This document shows positions 1 to 7,436 of a DNA stretch of 49,298 bases, piece by piece. The DNA comes from Candidatus Anammoximicrobium sp. GTDB taxonomy: Bacteria > Planctomycetota > Planctomycetia > Pirellulales > Pirellulaceae. The notes beneath the pieces were generated by a model, which saw nothing but the letters and a program-made list of their open reading frames with translations, ran no database searches and was not told the DNA's origin. Position 1 is the first letter of the stretch. The number at the start of each line of letters is the position of its first letter. The DNA is taken from positions 1 to 49,298 of the forward strand of contig JAAYYU010000001.1 of NCBI GenBank assembly GCA_012515235.1. The letters run 5' to 3'. The translations under genes were made by a program, and so were the position numbers.

Positions 1-2
1 AG

Positions 3-89
3 CGGATGGGGAGGGATTCGAACCCCCGGTGGACTTTCGCCCACAGCGGTTTTCAAGACCGCCGCCTTAGACCACTCGGCCACCCATCC
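3..89 (-). tRNA. tRNA-Ser(UGA)
   Basis: Read on the minus strand, this folds as a class II tRNA. The acceptor stem is GGATGGG paired with CCCATCC, with discriminator G. The D-arm begins GCCGAG. The anticodon loop is CTTGAAA, giving anticodon UGA. A long variable arm (GTGGGCGAAAGTCCAC) precedes a T-arm with GGTTCGAATCC. The long variable arm and G discriminator fit serine. No CCA is encoded. The gene is 87 nt and looks intact. Confidence 0.96.
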
Positions 90-256
90 GCAACGGTGTT
101 TTATTGTATCGTTTTGCTGTCTACCTCTCGTCTTGTCTTGACGCCCGCTTTGACACCGGATGAGCTAGTCCTTGAACGAAGGACACCCGCTCACGTCACC
201 GAGCGAATGCCCGTGACGCTCGCTTGACGCCCGTGGAAACGATGGCGTTGAGCATC

Positions 257-600
257 ATGGCCAAGTCTAGCAGAAAGTTCGATCTTAAAAAGGCCCACCC
301 GACTTTCCCTTCTTTGCCCACCAGGGAACGAACCGCTGGGCGAAGAAAGTCCGAGGACAAAGCTCCATGACTTTGGAAAAATGCTCCCCGATGATTCCAA
401 GGGCGAATCCGCCCGTCAGAAGTAACTCGATCAGAAGGACGATCTGTTCGCCGAGCGGACCCTACGAATCAACGGTGATGGACTGACCGTAGCCGATCTG
501 GCGAACGACTTCTTGACCTTACAAGCAGGGCTTTCGCGATGGCGGGGAGCTGGCCCACCGCTTGCACGACGAGTACTGCGCGACCTGCGAGACGGTTGGC
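257..600 (+). pseudogene. Decayed tyrosine-recombinase (integrase) N-terminal half
   Basis: An ATG at 257 opens MAKSSRKFDLKK, but the frame soon fails. A second frame carries LHDFGKMLPDDSKGESARQK, a TAA stop at 423-425, and then LDQKDDLF, GDGLTVADLANDFLT. After another frame change comes ELAHRLHDEYCATCETV. Read in order, these pieces match the N-terminal and core-binding part of integrases I know from planctomycete genomes (GDGLTV...FL and DEY.ATCE are typical). At least two frameshifts and one stop make it non-functional. No catalytic domain (R...HxxR...Y) is visible downstream. The family assignment is from memory and not from an alignment. Confidence 0.6.
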
Positions 601-1060
601 CATGCGAACTTCCCCGCCGTCTCCTTCGCGAGCAGGACTTCATTGACCACCTCCTCGAAACTTGCGTCCATTACTGCCACTCCCCCGCCACGAGGGCTGC
701 CCAAACGCGCGACGCCCTTAAGCACTTGCCGTGCCAACCGACTTTTGGAACCATAGTGCTTGCCAGCGTGGAGCCATGTTCAGGACCAGCGGTCGTCCCG
801 CCCCGCGCCCTCCTCGGCCACCACGCTGCTTGCCAGCGTGGGGGCGCGGACGAGGCTGACCCGGCAAAAGTCCTTGAACGCCATCCTACGAATCTGTGAG
901 CGCTCGGCTTGCCGACAGTCTCGGCCTAAACAAGAAAGTTATTTCGGCTTCCGTTGCTACGTGCGTATGGCCCGCCCACGCCGTTTCGTGAGGCATCGCC
1001 TGACGGGGGCGCTGCAGCGCGATCAATTCCCGCGGCGGACTGCTCGGCAGTCTTCCCGTC
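601..1060. other. Gene-poor stretch after the integrase remnant
   Basis: I see no convincing gene here. Short frames exist on both strands but lack ribosome-binding sites and recognisable motifs. The stretch contains the hairpin repeats at 757-841. It may hold further decayed mobile-element sequence. Confidence 0.5.
757..841. repeat. Two copies of a CCACGCTG...CAGCGTGG hairpin repeat
   Basis: The unit at 821-841 is a perfect hairpin with 8-bp arms CCACGCTG and CAGCGTGG and loop CTTGC. A half unit, TGCTTGCCAGCGTGG, lies at 757-771. Sequence following the half unit (GCCATGTTCAGGACCAG) resembles sequence near the copies at 17882-18054, so this is a dispersed repeat family within the window. Confidence 0.75.
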
Positions 1061-1957
1061 TCAGTTCGCGGTGTGTTCGGCCGTGCCTGCACTGCCGCTC
1101 GTTGCCGGACGATCCTCGGCCGCTGAGCCGTGCTGGCCCTGTTGTTCGTCGCCGGAGGACTCTTGGCCTCTGAGCCAGCGATACAGAAAGATGCCGGCTG
1201 CCACGTTCACGTTCAGCGAATCGACGCCCGGTTGCATGGAAATCGTCACGCGGCGGTCGCACAGCGCAAGCCATTGAGGTGCAAGCCCGAATCCTTCACT
1301 GCCAAACAACAAGGCCGTGTGAGGACGCGGGACCAGTGCCGAGAGAGGTTCGGCATCATCCGCCAGCACGGTCGCCACAAGTTGGACGCCATGCTTCTGG
1401 CGGAGCGCGTTCAAATCCCGCGTCAAGTCGTCGCTCTCAATCAGCGGGAGGGCGAAGTTGGCGCCCATCGAAGTCCGCGCCACGCGGCGCGAGAAGGGAT
1501 CGGCACAATCGGGCCCCAGCAGCACTGCGTGGACGCCGAAGGCAGCGCTGCTGCGCATGATCCCGCCCAGATTCTGCGGGTCTTGCACGCCCACGCATGC
1601 GACCCAGGTCGACGACTCGCCGATGGACTGCGCCAGTTGCCCCAGGTCCGCGTTGGGTGGCCGCCGCCCGCAGGCCAAGACGCCCCGATGAAAACGAAAG
1701 CCAATCAACTCCCGTACCCAGCCCCGAGGAATCACCAGCAGCGGCACGCCGGCAGGCGTCAACGCGGACCACGGGTCCGCCAACCGCTCCTCGACCAGCA
1801 CCGACTCGACCTGCAGGCCGCTGGTCAGCAACCTTTCCGCCAGCAATTGGCCTTCGACCACAAACCGTTCACCGCGCCGCTTGGCCTCCGGCGATTTCAG
1901 GTCGCGATACACGGCCAATCGCGGGTCGTCGATCGTTTCGATGCGGATCGCGGGCAT
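1061..1957 (-). CDS. SpoU/TrmH-family RNA 2'-O-ribose methyltransferase
   Basis: The 298-residue protein has an N-terminal substrate-binding part (about 1-95), then a SPOUT catalytic domain. The three family motifs are visible: QDPQNLGGIMRSSAAFG at about 125-141, FGSEGFGL at about 218-225, and MQPGVDSLNVNVAAGIFLY at about 241-259. The last forms the SAM-binding trefoil knot. Enzymes of this family methylate ribose 2'-OH in rRNA or tRNA using SAM. The exact target (such as 23S G2251 or a tRNA G18) cannot be told from sequence alone. The C-terminal 35 residues are a low-complexity tail rich in G, S, E and Q that is not part of the fold. The gene is divergent from the DedA gene at 2158. Confidence 0.9.
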   Translation of the reverse strand: MPAIRIETIDDPRLAVYRDLKSPEAKRRGERFVVEGQLLAERLLTSGLQVESVLVEERLADPWSALTPAGVPLLVIPRGWVRELIGFRFHRGVLACGRRPPNADLGQLAQSIGESSTWVACVGVQDPQNLGGIMRSSAAFGVHAVLLGPDCADPFSRRVARTSMGANFALPLIESDDLTRDLNALRQKHGVQLVATVLADDAEPLSALVPRPHTALLFGSEGFGLAPQWLALCDRRVTISMQPGVDSLNVNVAAGIFLYRWLRGQESSGDEQQGQHGSAAEDRPATSGSAGTAEHTAN

Positions 1958-2157
1958 CCAGGCAGTCCCGTACGAGGGTGAAGCGGCGGAAGGCGTCCCG
2001 GCTGGAGAGCGGAGCCGATCATCCCGGGCCCCCTTCAGAGCGATAATCGAAGGCGGCGCATCCAGTCGTTATCGCCGATTGTATCCGGTCGCGGCCAAAC
2101 GCTCCATTGCCCCGCTTTGCCGTTCACGCCACGCAGTCGCGAGGCTATGATAGGTTC

Positions 2158-2988
2158 ATGAAAGAACTTGCCTTTGAGCTGCTATTTCATCTGGACAAAC
2201 ACTTGGCCCAACTGACCGAATCGTACGGGACGTGGACTTACGCAATCCTGTTCGTGGTCGTGTTTTGTGAAACCGGCCTGGTCGTGACGCCATTTTTGCC
2301 GGGCGATTCGCTGCTGTTTGCCGCGGGGGCCATCTGTTCGCTGGGCTCGCTGAATATCGGGACCCTGTGGCTGTTGCTGGTCGCAGCGGCCATTCTGGGC
2401 GACAGCGCCAACTACCAGATCGGCCACTATCTGGGGCCGAAAGTCTTGCGCGGCGAACAGTCGTGGCTGTTCAACAAGAAGCATCTGGACCGCACGCACG
2501 CGTTCTTCGAGAAGTACGGCGGCAAGACCATCATCATCGCGCGTTTTGTGCCCATTGTCCGCACGTTTGCGCCCTTCGTGGCTGGCGTCGGCGCGATGAC
2601 TTATCGGCGGTTTCTGATCTACAACGTAGCCGGCGGCGTGGCCTGGGTCACCGGCTTTCTGTTGGCCGGGTACTGGTTCGGCAACATCCCGTGGGTCAAG
2701 AAGAACTTTTCGGCGGTCATTCTGGCAATCATCTTCCTGTCTGTGCTGCCGATGGTGATCGAGTATCTGCGGCACGTGTGGGAGGCGAAAGCAGACCGAA
2801 AGGAATCTGCAGCGGGCGAGACGCGCAGGTCCGTCGTCGAGGAACTCGACGGAACCGACGCCTCGAACTCCGGCGAGGCACCTCGCCGAACAGGCGAGAT
2901 GGAGGCATTCACTGCCGCTGGCCTGGAGTCTCCGGTCCCGCTCGTGCCGCTTCAGGAAGCTGAATCGAGCTCAGCCCTCGAGCGCTGA
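2158..2988 (+). CDS. DedA/VTT-domain membrane protein
   Basis: This 276-residue inner-membrane protein has the DedA signature. ETGLVVTPFLPGDSLLFAAG lies at about 38-57, and ARFVPIVRTFAPFVAGVG at about 128-145, followed by the conserved FLIYNVAGGVAW at about 152-163. Hydrophobic segments run at about 26-60, 68-90, 137-172 and 185-205. DedA proteins act as lipid or undecaprenyl-phosphate flippases in several bacteria; the substrate here is unknown. Residues from about 210 on form a polar cytoplasmic tail that is longer than usual. I chose the ATG at 2158 because the 17 upstream in-frame codons are not family-like. No strong Shine-Dalgarno is visible. Confidence 0.9.
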   Translation: MKELAFELLFHLDKHLAQLTESYGTWTYAILFVVVFCETGLVVTPFLPGDSLLFAAGAICSLGSLNIGTLWLLLVAAAILGDSANYQIGHYLGPKVLRGEQSWLFNKKHLDRTHAFFEKYGGKTIIIARFVPIVRTFAPFVAGVGAMTYRRFLIYNVAGGVAWVTGFLLAGYWFGNIPWVKKNFSAVILAIIFLSVLPMVIEYLRHVWEAKADRKESAAGETRRSVVEELDGTDASNSGEAPRRTGEMEAFTAAGLESPVPLVPLQEAESSSALER

Positions 2989-3027
2989 AGATCGACACGG
3001 CAACCTCGATGTTCACGAGCCGGAACG

Positions 3028-3588
3028 CTACGCCGCCAGACGCCGACGGCGGCCCCCCTGGCAAGCCAGTTCGTCGACCTGCTGCCTGGTCAACGGAGCG
3101 AAGTCGCCCAGTCGGCCTTGCGGATCAACGGCCTGAGCCAGGAAGATCGTCTCGCCGTGGACCATGCGCGGCAGGAACATCCAGGCGCGAGCCATGGACG
3201 CCGGCTCTTGATCTCCCGCGACAACCACCAAGTCGATGCCCGTGATTTCGTTCGCAATTCGCGTCAAGGCTTCGAGAGGGTCTCCGGGCACCAATCGCAC
3301 TTTGACGTTTTGTTGTCGCAGCTGGAGGTATGCCTGTTTCAAGGCGATCTGCGGCGCGCCGGCCGGCCGATCCTCGAACAAATCAATTCCGATGTAACGC
3401 AACTCAACATCCGCTTGTTGCCGCGATGCGAGCGAGATCATACGTTCCGCGCGGACGGCGTCGCCGACGCCGAGTTCCAAAATACTGCGGACAGGATGTT
3501 TGTCGATCAAGCGATAGATAACTCGATCTGTTGCTGGCTGGGAAAAATAGGAAAGATAGGCGTGCTTCAGTGTTCCAAGTTGACTCAT
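3028..3588 (-). CDS. Class I SAM-dependent methyltransferase-like protein
   Basis: The 186-residue protein carries a Rossmann-type motif I, SILELGVGDA at about 35-44, an acidic strand-2 end (YIGIDLFED), and a hydrophobic strand with an acidic end (GIDLVVVAGD) at the motif-III region. It resembles small class I methyltransferases; the substrate is unknown. The frame stays open far upstream into dnaE2, but the ATG at 3588 is preceded by AAGGAAG at good spacing, which sets the start. It is transcribed in the same direction as dnaE2 and lies 230 bp downstream of it. The C-terminus ends in a run of arginines. Confidence 0.7.
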   Translation of the reverse strand: MSQLGTLKHAYLSYFSQPATDRVIYRLIDKHPVRSILELGVGDAVRAERMISLASRQQADVELRYIGIDLFEDRPAGAPQIALKQAYLQLRQQNVKVRLVPGDPLEALTRIANEITGIDLVVVAGDQEPASMARAWMFLPRMVHGETIFLAQAVDPQGRLGDFAPLTRQQVDELACQGGRRRRLAA

Positions 3589-3818
3589 CCCTGACTTCCT
3601 TGAGAGGCTGGGATCGCAACCCCGTTTCACGAGGCGAGCCAGTGGCAGTGTTAACCGCTGGCCCTGTATGTGAGTTTCGGCCGCGGAGAGGCATTCAGTC
3701 AAGCAGAAATTGGCGGCGTTGACGGGATGGCAGGTTGTAACGGCTCCGGCCCGCCGGGTTGGGGCCGCGGGGTTGGACCCACGGGACCTCTCAAAGGTTG
3801 GCGGTCCGATCGGAGTGG

Positions 3819-6800
3819 TCAATGGAAATCCCGCGACGGGGCCAAGTGAGTTAGTTCGTCGTGCATGTCTTGCAGGTGCTGGACGACGACGTGGATCACG
3901 CCGTGGCGGCTTTCCAGGCGGCCGCGGACGAACCAGGCGTTGCTGTGGCGGGCGACCTTGTGGAACCGCTCCCAGATGGGCTTGTGCAAGACCAGGTTGG
4001 CCGTGCCGGTTTCGTCTTCCAAAGTCACAAACGTGATGCCTTTGCCGGTGCTGGGACGCTGCCGCAGAATGATCACGCCGGCCACGCGGACTTGACGCCG
4101 ATCGGGCAACTCGGCCAGTTGGGCGGCGGGCGTGGCTCCCAATCTCTGCAGATGTTCTCGGTAAAAAGACACCGGATGCGGCCGCAGCGTGAGGCCCAGC
4201 GTCTGGTAATCGGTGATGACTTCCTCCTGGACCGTCGTGGCCGGCAACTCGGCCGGTGCGTCGGCCGGCGGATCGGCGCGGTCCAGCAGCGGTTGCAGTT
4301 GGCGACGATTCGGCTGGGACAAGGCATCCCACAGCGAGCGGCGGCGGTCGCGGCCCAGCGAGCCGAAGGCGTCAGCTTCGGCCAGGCGGCTGACCACGCC
4401 TTGCAGCAAGCCCGTGCGGCGAGTGAATCCGTCGATCGTTTCCAAAGGGCCCGCCGTCCGGGCCCGCACGATGGCTGCGGCGTCTTTTTCGGCCAGGCCA
4501 CGGACCAGCCGGAGCCCCAGCCGCAGAATGCGTTCCCCTTCCAGCGTACAGTCCCACTGGCTGCGGTTGACATCCACCGGACGCACCTCGACGCCGTGCT
4601 GCCGGGCGTCGCGGACCAGCTGGGCCGGGGCATAGAAGCCCATCGGCTGGCTGTTGATCAGCGCCGCGACGAATGCGGCCGGGTAGTAGTGCTTCAAGTA
4701 GGCCGAGACGTAGACCAGCAACGCGAAGCTGGCTGCGTGGGATTCGGGAAAGCCGTATTCGCCAAAGCCGCGGATTTGCTGGAAGACTCGCTCGGCGAAC
4801 TCCTCGGACAAACCGCGCTGGCGCATCCCGTCCAGCAGCTTCTGGCGGAAGACTTCCATGTGCCCGTTCCGCCGCCACGCGCCCATCGCCCGCCGCAACT
4901 GGTCGGCTTCGCCCGGCGTGAAACCCGCCGCCACCACGGCCAGCTTCATCACCTGCTCCTGGAAAATCGGAACGCCCAGCGTCTTTTCCAACACGCGGCG
5001 GATGTCGTCGTTGGGGTACGTCACGGCTTCTTCGCCGGCCCGCCGCCGCAGGTACGGATGCACCATTTGGCCCTGGATCGGCCCCGGCCGGACAATGGCC
5101 ACTTCGATCACCAGGTCGTAATCGCAGCGCGGACGCAGCCGCGGCAGCATGGCCATCTGGGCGCGGCTCTCGATTTGGAACACGCCCATCGTGTCCGCTC
5201 GGCAAATCATGTCGTACACCCGCGTGTCGCCCGCCGGGATGTTGGCCAAGGTCAGCTGCCGCCCCGCCACCTGCTGGACCAGGGCGAAACATTTGCGAAT
5301 CGCGGTCAACATGCCCAAGCACAAACAGTCGACTTTCAGGATGCCCAATTCTTCCAAGTCGTCCTTGTCCCACTCGATCACCGTGCGGTCGGGCATGGCC
5401 GCGTTTTCGATCGGCACCAACTCGCATAACGGGCCGCGCGTCATGACCATGCCGCCCACGTGCTGCGATAAATGGCGCGGGAAACCGATCAACTCCTTGG
5501 TCAAGTGCAGGAGGCGGCGGCCGACTTCCGAAGTGGTGTCGATGCCCATCTCCTGGCAACGCTGCTCCAGTTCGATCGCCTGGTCGGGATAGCCGTCCAT
5601 GTTCTTGGCCAGCCGATCGATGCAATCCAGCGACAGGCCCAACGCTTTGCCGACTTCCCGAATCGCCGACCGCGTGCGGTAGGTAATCACGGCGGCCGCA
5701 ATGCCGGCCCGCTCGCGGCCGTATTTCTGGTACAGGTACTGCAGCACCTCCTCCCGCCGCTGGTGCTCGAAATCCACGTCGATGTCCGGCGCCTCGTTGC
5801 GTTCCCTGCTGATGAACCGTTCGAACAGCAAGTCCACCCGGTCGGGATCGACGGCGGTGATGCCCAGGCAGTAACAGACGGCTGAATTTGCCGCCGATCC
5901 GCGGCCTTGACACAGGATACCACGCGAGCGGGCGAATTGGACCAGGTCCCAGACCGTCAGGAAATAGGCCTCGTAACGCAATTCCTCGATCAATTGCAGT
6001 TCGTGCTCGAGCAACTGCAACACCTTCTCCGGCACGCCGTCCGGGTAGCGCTGCTGGGCACCTTGCCACGTGAGCTGTTTCAGGTACTCCAGCGGCGTCA
6101 TGCCCGGCGGGGCCAGTTCCTGGGGATACTCGTAACGCAATTCATTCAGCGAAAACGTACACCGGTCGGCGATCTGGTGCGTGCGCTGCAGCGCGTCGGG
6201 GATCCGGGCAAACAGTTCGCGGAGTTCGTCCAGCGATTTCAAATGCCGCTGGGCGTTGGGAAACAACCGCCCGCCGGCTTGAGCGACCGTGACGCCGTGC
6301 CGGATGGCGGTCAGCACGTGCTGCAGCGGCTGACGGGCCGGAACGTGGTAGTACACGTCGCCGGCGGCGACCAGCGGCACAGCGGCGGCCCGGGACAGAT
6401 ACTGCAGCCATTCCAGTCGCCGCGCATCATCCGCCCCGCGGTGAAACTCGGCGACCAGGTAACAGCGGCCAGGAAAAATCTCTCGGTAGCGATCGAGGGC
6501 GGTGCAACCGTAGACCGCTCGCTCCGCGAGCGGAATCGCGTCGCGAAGCGACGCCTCTGCGCAACTCGCCTCGCCCGCCAGCACCCCCGCCAACAACCCT
6601 TCCGCATGTTCGGCCACATCCTGCCACGTGAGTTCACACTCGCCTTTGGCCGCACGGCGGCGGCCGCGTGTGATCAGTCGGCACAGGCGGCCGTAAGCGG
6701 CCCGGTCCGGCGCCCACAGCACGACGGCCGGAGCGTCCGTCGGCCGGATCTCCGCCCCGACAATCAACTTCAGCCCGCTGCCCTTGGCCGCCGCGTGCGC

Positions 6801-6947
6801 GCGGACCACTCCGGCCAGACTGTTCACATCCGTCACCGCCAGCGCGTGGTATCCCAATTCCACCGCGCGCTGCACCAACTCGTCCGGGTGTGATGCACCT
6901 TGCAGGAAAGAGAAATTCGTTTTGCAGTGCAATTCAGCGTACAACAT
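3819..6947 (-). CDS. dnaE2: Error-prone DNA polymerase III alpha subunit DnaE2 (ImuC)
   Basis: The 1042-residue protein has the DnaE2 layout. An N-terminal PHP domain starts MLYAELHCKTNFSF with VTDVNSLAG at about 38-46. The polymerase palm follows, with GRGSAANSAVCYCLGIT at about 348-364 and the catalytic acids in PDIDVDF at about 387-393. A helix-hairpin-helix region and a C-terminal OB domain (ETGTANLVLHKPIWER) complete it. Length and the early PHP start match DnaE2 rather than replicative DnaE1. With ImuA and ImuB it forms the mutasome that performs damage-induced mutagenic lesion bypass. Oddly, the ATG has no Shine-Dalgarno: it is abutted by a repeat of the inserted element at 6946-7436, which supplies the first two bases of the start codon. 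Confidence 0.95.
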   Translation of the reverse strand: MLYAELHCKTNFSFLQGASHPDELVQRAVELGYHALAVTDVNSLAGVVRAHAAAKGSGLKLIVGAEIRPTDAPAVVLWAPDRAAYGRLCRLITRGRRRAAKGECELTWQDVAEHAEGLLAGVLAGEASCAEASLRDAIPLAERAVYGCTALDRYREIFPGRCYLVAEFHRGADDARRLEWLQYLSRAAAVPLVAAGDVYYHVPARQPLQHVLTAIRHGVTVAQAGGRLFPNAQRHLKSLDELRELFARIPDALQRTHQIADRCTFSLNELRYEYPQELAPPGMTPLEYLKQLTWQGAQQRYPDGVPEKVLQLLEHELQLIEELRYEAYFLTVWDLVQFARSRGILCQGRGSAANSAVCYCLGITAVDPDRVDLLFERFISRERNEAPDIDVDFEHQRREEVLQYLYQKYGRERAGIAAAVITYRTRSAIREVGKALGLSLDCIDRLAKNMDGYPDQAIELEQRCQEMGIDTTSEVGRRLLHLTKELIGFPRHLSQHVGGMVMTRGPLCELVPIENAAMPDRTVIEWDKDDLEELGILKVDCLCLGMLTAIRKCFALVQQVAGRQLTLANIPAGDTRVYDMICRADTMGVFQIESRAQMAMLPRLRPRCDYDLVIEVAIVRPGPIQGQMVHPYLRRRAGEEAVTYPNDDIRRVLEKTLGVPIFQEQVMKLAVVAAGFTPGEADQLRRAMGAWRRNGHMEVFRQKLLDGMRQRGLSEEFAERVFQQIRGFGEYGFPESHAASFALLVYVSAYLKHYYPAAFVAALINSQPMGFYAPAQLVRDARQHGVEVRPVDVNRSQWDCTLEGERILRLGLRLVRGLAEKDAAAIVRARTAGPLETIDGFTRRTGLLQGVVSRLAEADAFGSLGRDRRRSLWDALSQPNRRQLQPLLDRADPPADAPAELPATTVQEEVITDYQTLGLTLRPHPVSFYREHLQRLGATPAAQLAELPDRRQVRVAGVIILRQRPSTGKGITFVTLEDETGTANLVLHKPIWERFHKVARHSNAWFVRGRLESRHGVIHVVVQHLQDMHDELTHLAPSRDFH

Positions 6948-6978
6948 AAGGACGAAGGCATAAGGACGAAGGACGAAA
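6946..6978. repeat. Left terminal inverted repeat of the imuB-dnaE2 element
   Basis: This 33-bp unit is made of AAGGACGAAGG-type heptads and contains an internal restart of ATAAGGACGAAGG. Its first two bases overlap the dnaE2 start codon on the minus strand. Confidence 0.8.
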
Positions 6979-6992
6979 GACAGCGGAGACCG

Positions 6993-7372
6993 TCATTCGT
7001 TCTTTGCGTTTTTGATGATAGTCGTCAGAATCTTGATGATTTCTCGCGTTTCACCAATCAGTGCGAGGATTTTGGCATCGTTGCTGATTTCGTTTGCGGA
7101 AATCAGACGCAGCCAATAATTGGCTTCGCGAGCCTCTTTCCTGGCGATGGAATACTTGGATGCAAAATCTGCTCGGCCTGTCCTTCCTCGATATTCGCTC
7201 CCACGGAGGATCCGGAACGAAGCAGCTGTTTGGCGAGAACCCCCGCAGTTCCCCACTTCGCGTCGAAACGCACACACAATCGGACGACACGCAGCGCCAA
7301 CTGAAACGTGCGCTCGCAGATATTATACGGTGGCTGGCCTGCCTCGTTCTTTTGCGCAATATCTTTGGCCAT
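6993..7372 (-). pseudogene. Frameshifted four-helix-bundle protein (S23/IVP-like family)
   Basis: The first frame starts at the ATG at 7372, after AAGGAG with 6-nt spacing, and encodes MAKDIAQKNEAG ... LLRSGSSVGANIEEGQA. The protein then continues only in another frame with RADFASKYSIARKEAREANY and WLRLISANEI. Joined, the two halves give about 127 residues with the signatures of the four-helix-bundle family first known from 23S rRNA intervening sequences (SVGANIEE, KEAREANYWL). That family is related to Avd of diversity-generating retroelements. A net one-base deletion near 7175 explains the break. It could also be a sequencing error or a programmed shift, since both halves are otherwise free of stops. 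Confidence 0.75.
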
Positions 7373-7403
7373 GATTTGCTCCTTGAAGCCCCTCATTGAA
7401 TAT

Positions 7404-7436
7404 TTTCGTCCTTCGACCTTCGACCTTCATCCTTAT
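7404..7436. repeat. Right terminal inverted repeat of the imuB-dnaE2 element
   Basis: This is the inverted partner of 6946-6978. On the minus strand it begins with the last base of the imuB Glu codon and the TAA stop, then continues with GGATGAAGGTCGAAGG. Confidence 0.8.

Larger units (their letters stand above)
6946..7436 (-). mobile_element. 491-bp element with 33-bp terminal inverted repeats, inserted between imuB and dnaE2
   Basis: The ends 6946-6978 and 7404-7436 are inverted copies of one another. I count 28 of 33 identical positions; both begin ATAAGGA and end AAGGACGAAA, and both are built from AAGG-containing 7-mers. Between them lies a frameshifted four-helix-bundle gene with its own ribosome-binding site. 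No transposase is present. The right end includes the imuB stop TAA (7433-7435) and the left end includes the A and T of the dnaE2 ATG (6945-6947). The element therefore fills the whole intergenic space. I see no clear target-site duplication. It is probably a non-autonomous mobile unit, but this is inference from structure. Confidence 0.65.

Noticed and set aside
3861..5429. Long plus-strand reading frame opposite dnaE2
   Set aside because: It is a GC-driven antisense shadow of a well-supported gene and shows no domain or ribosome-binding site.
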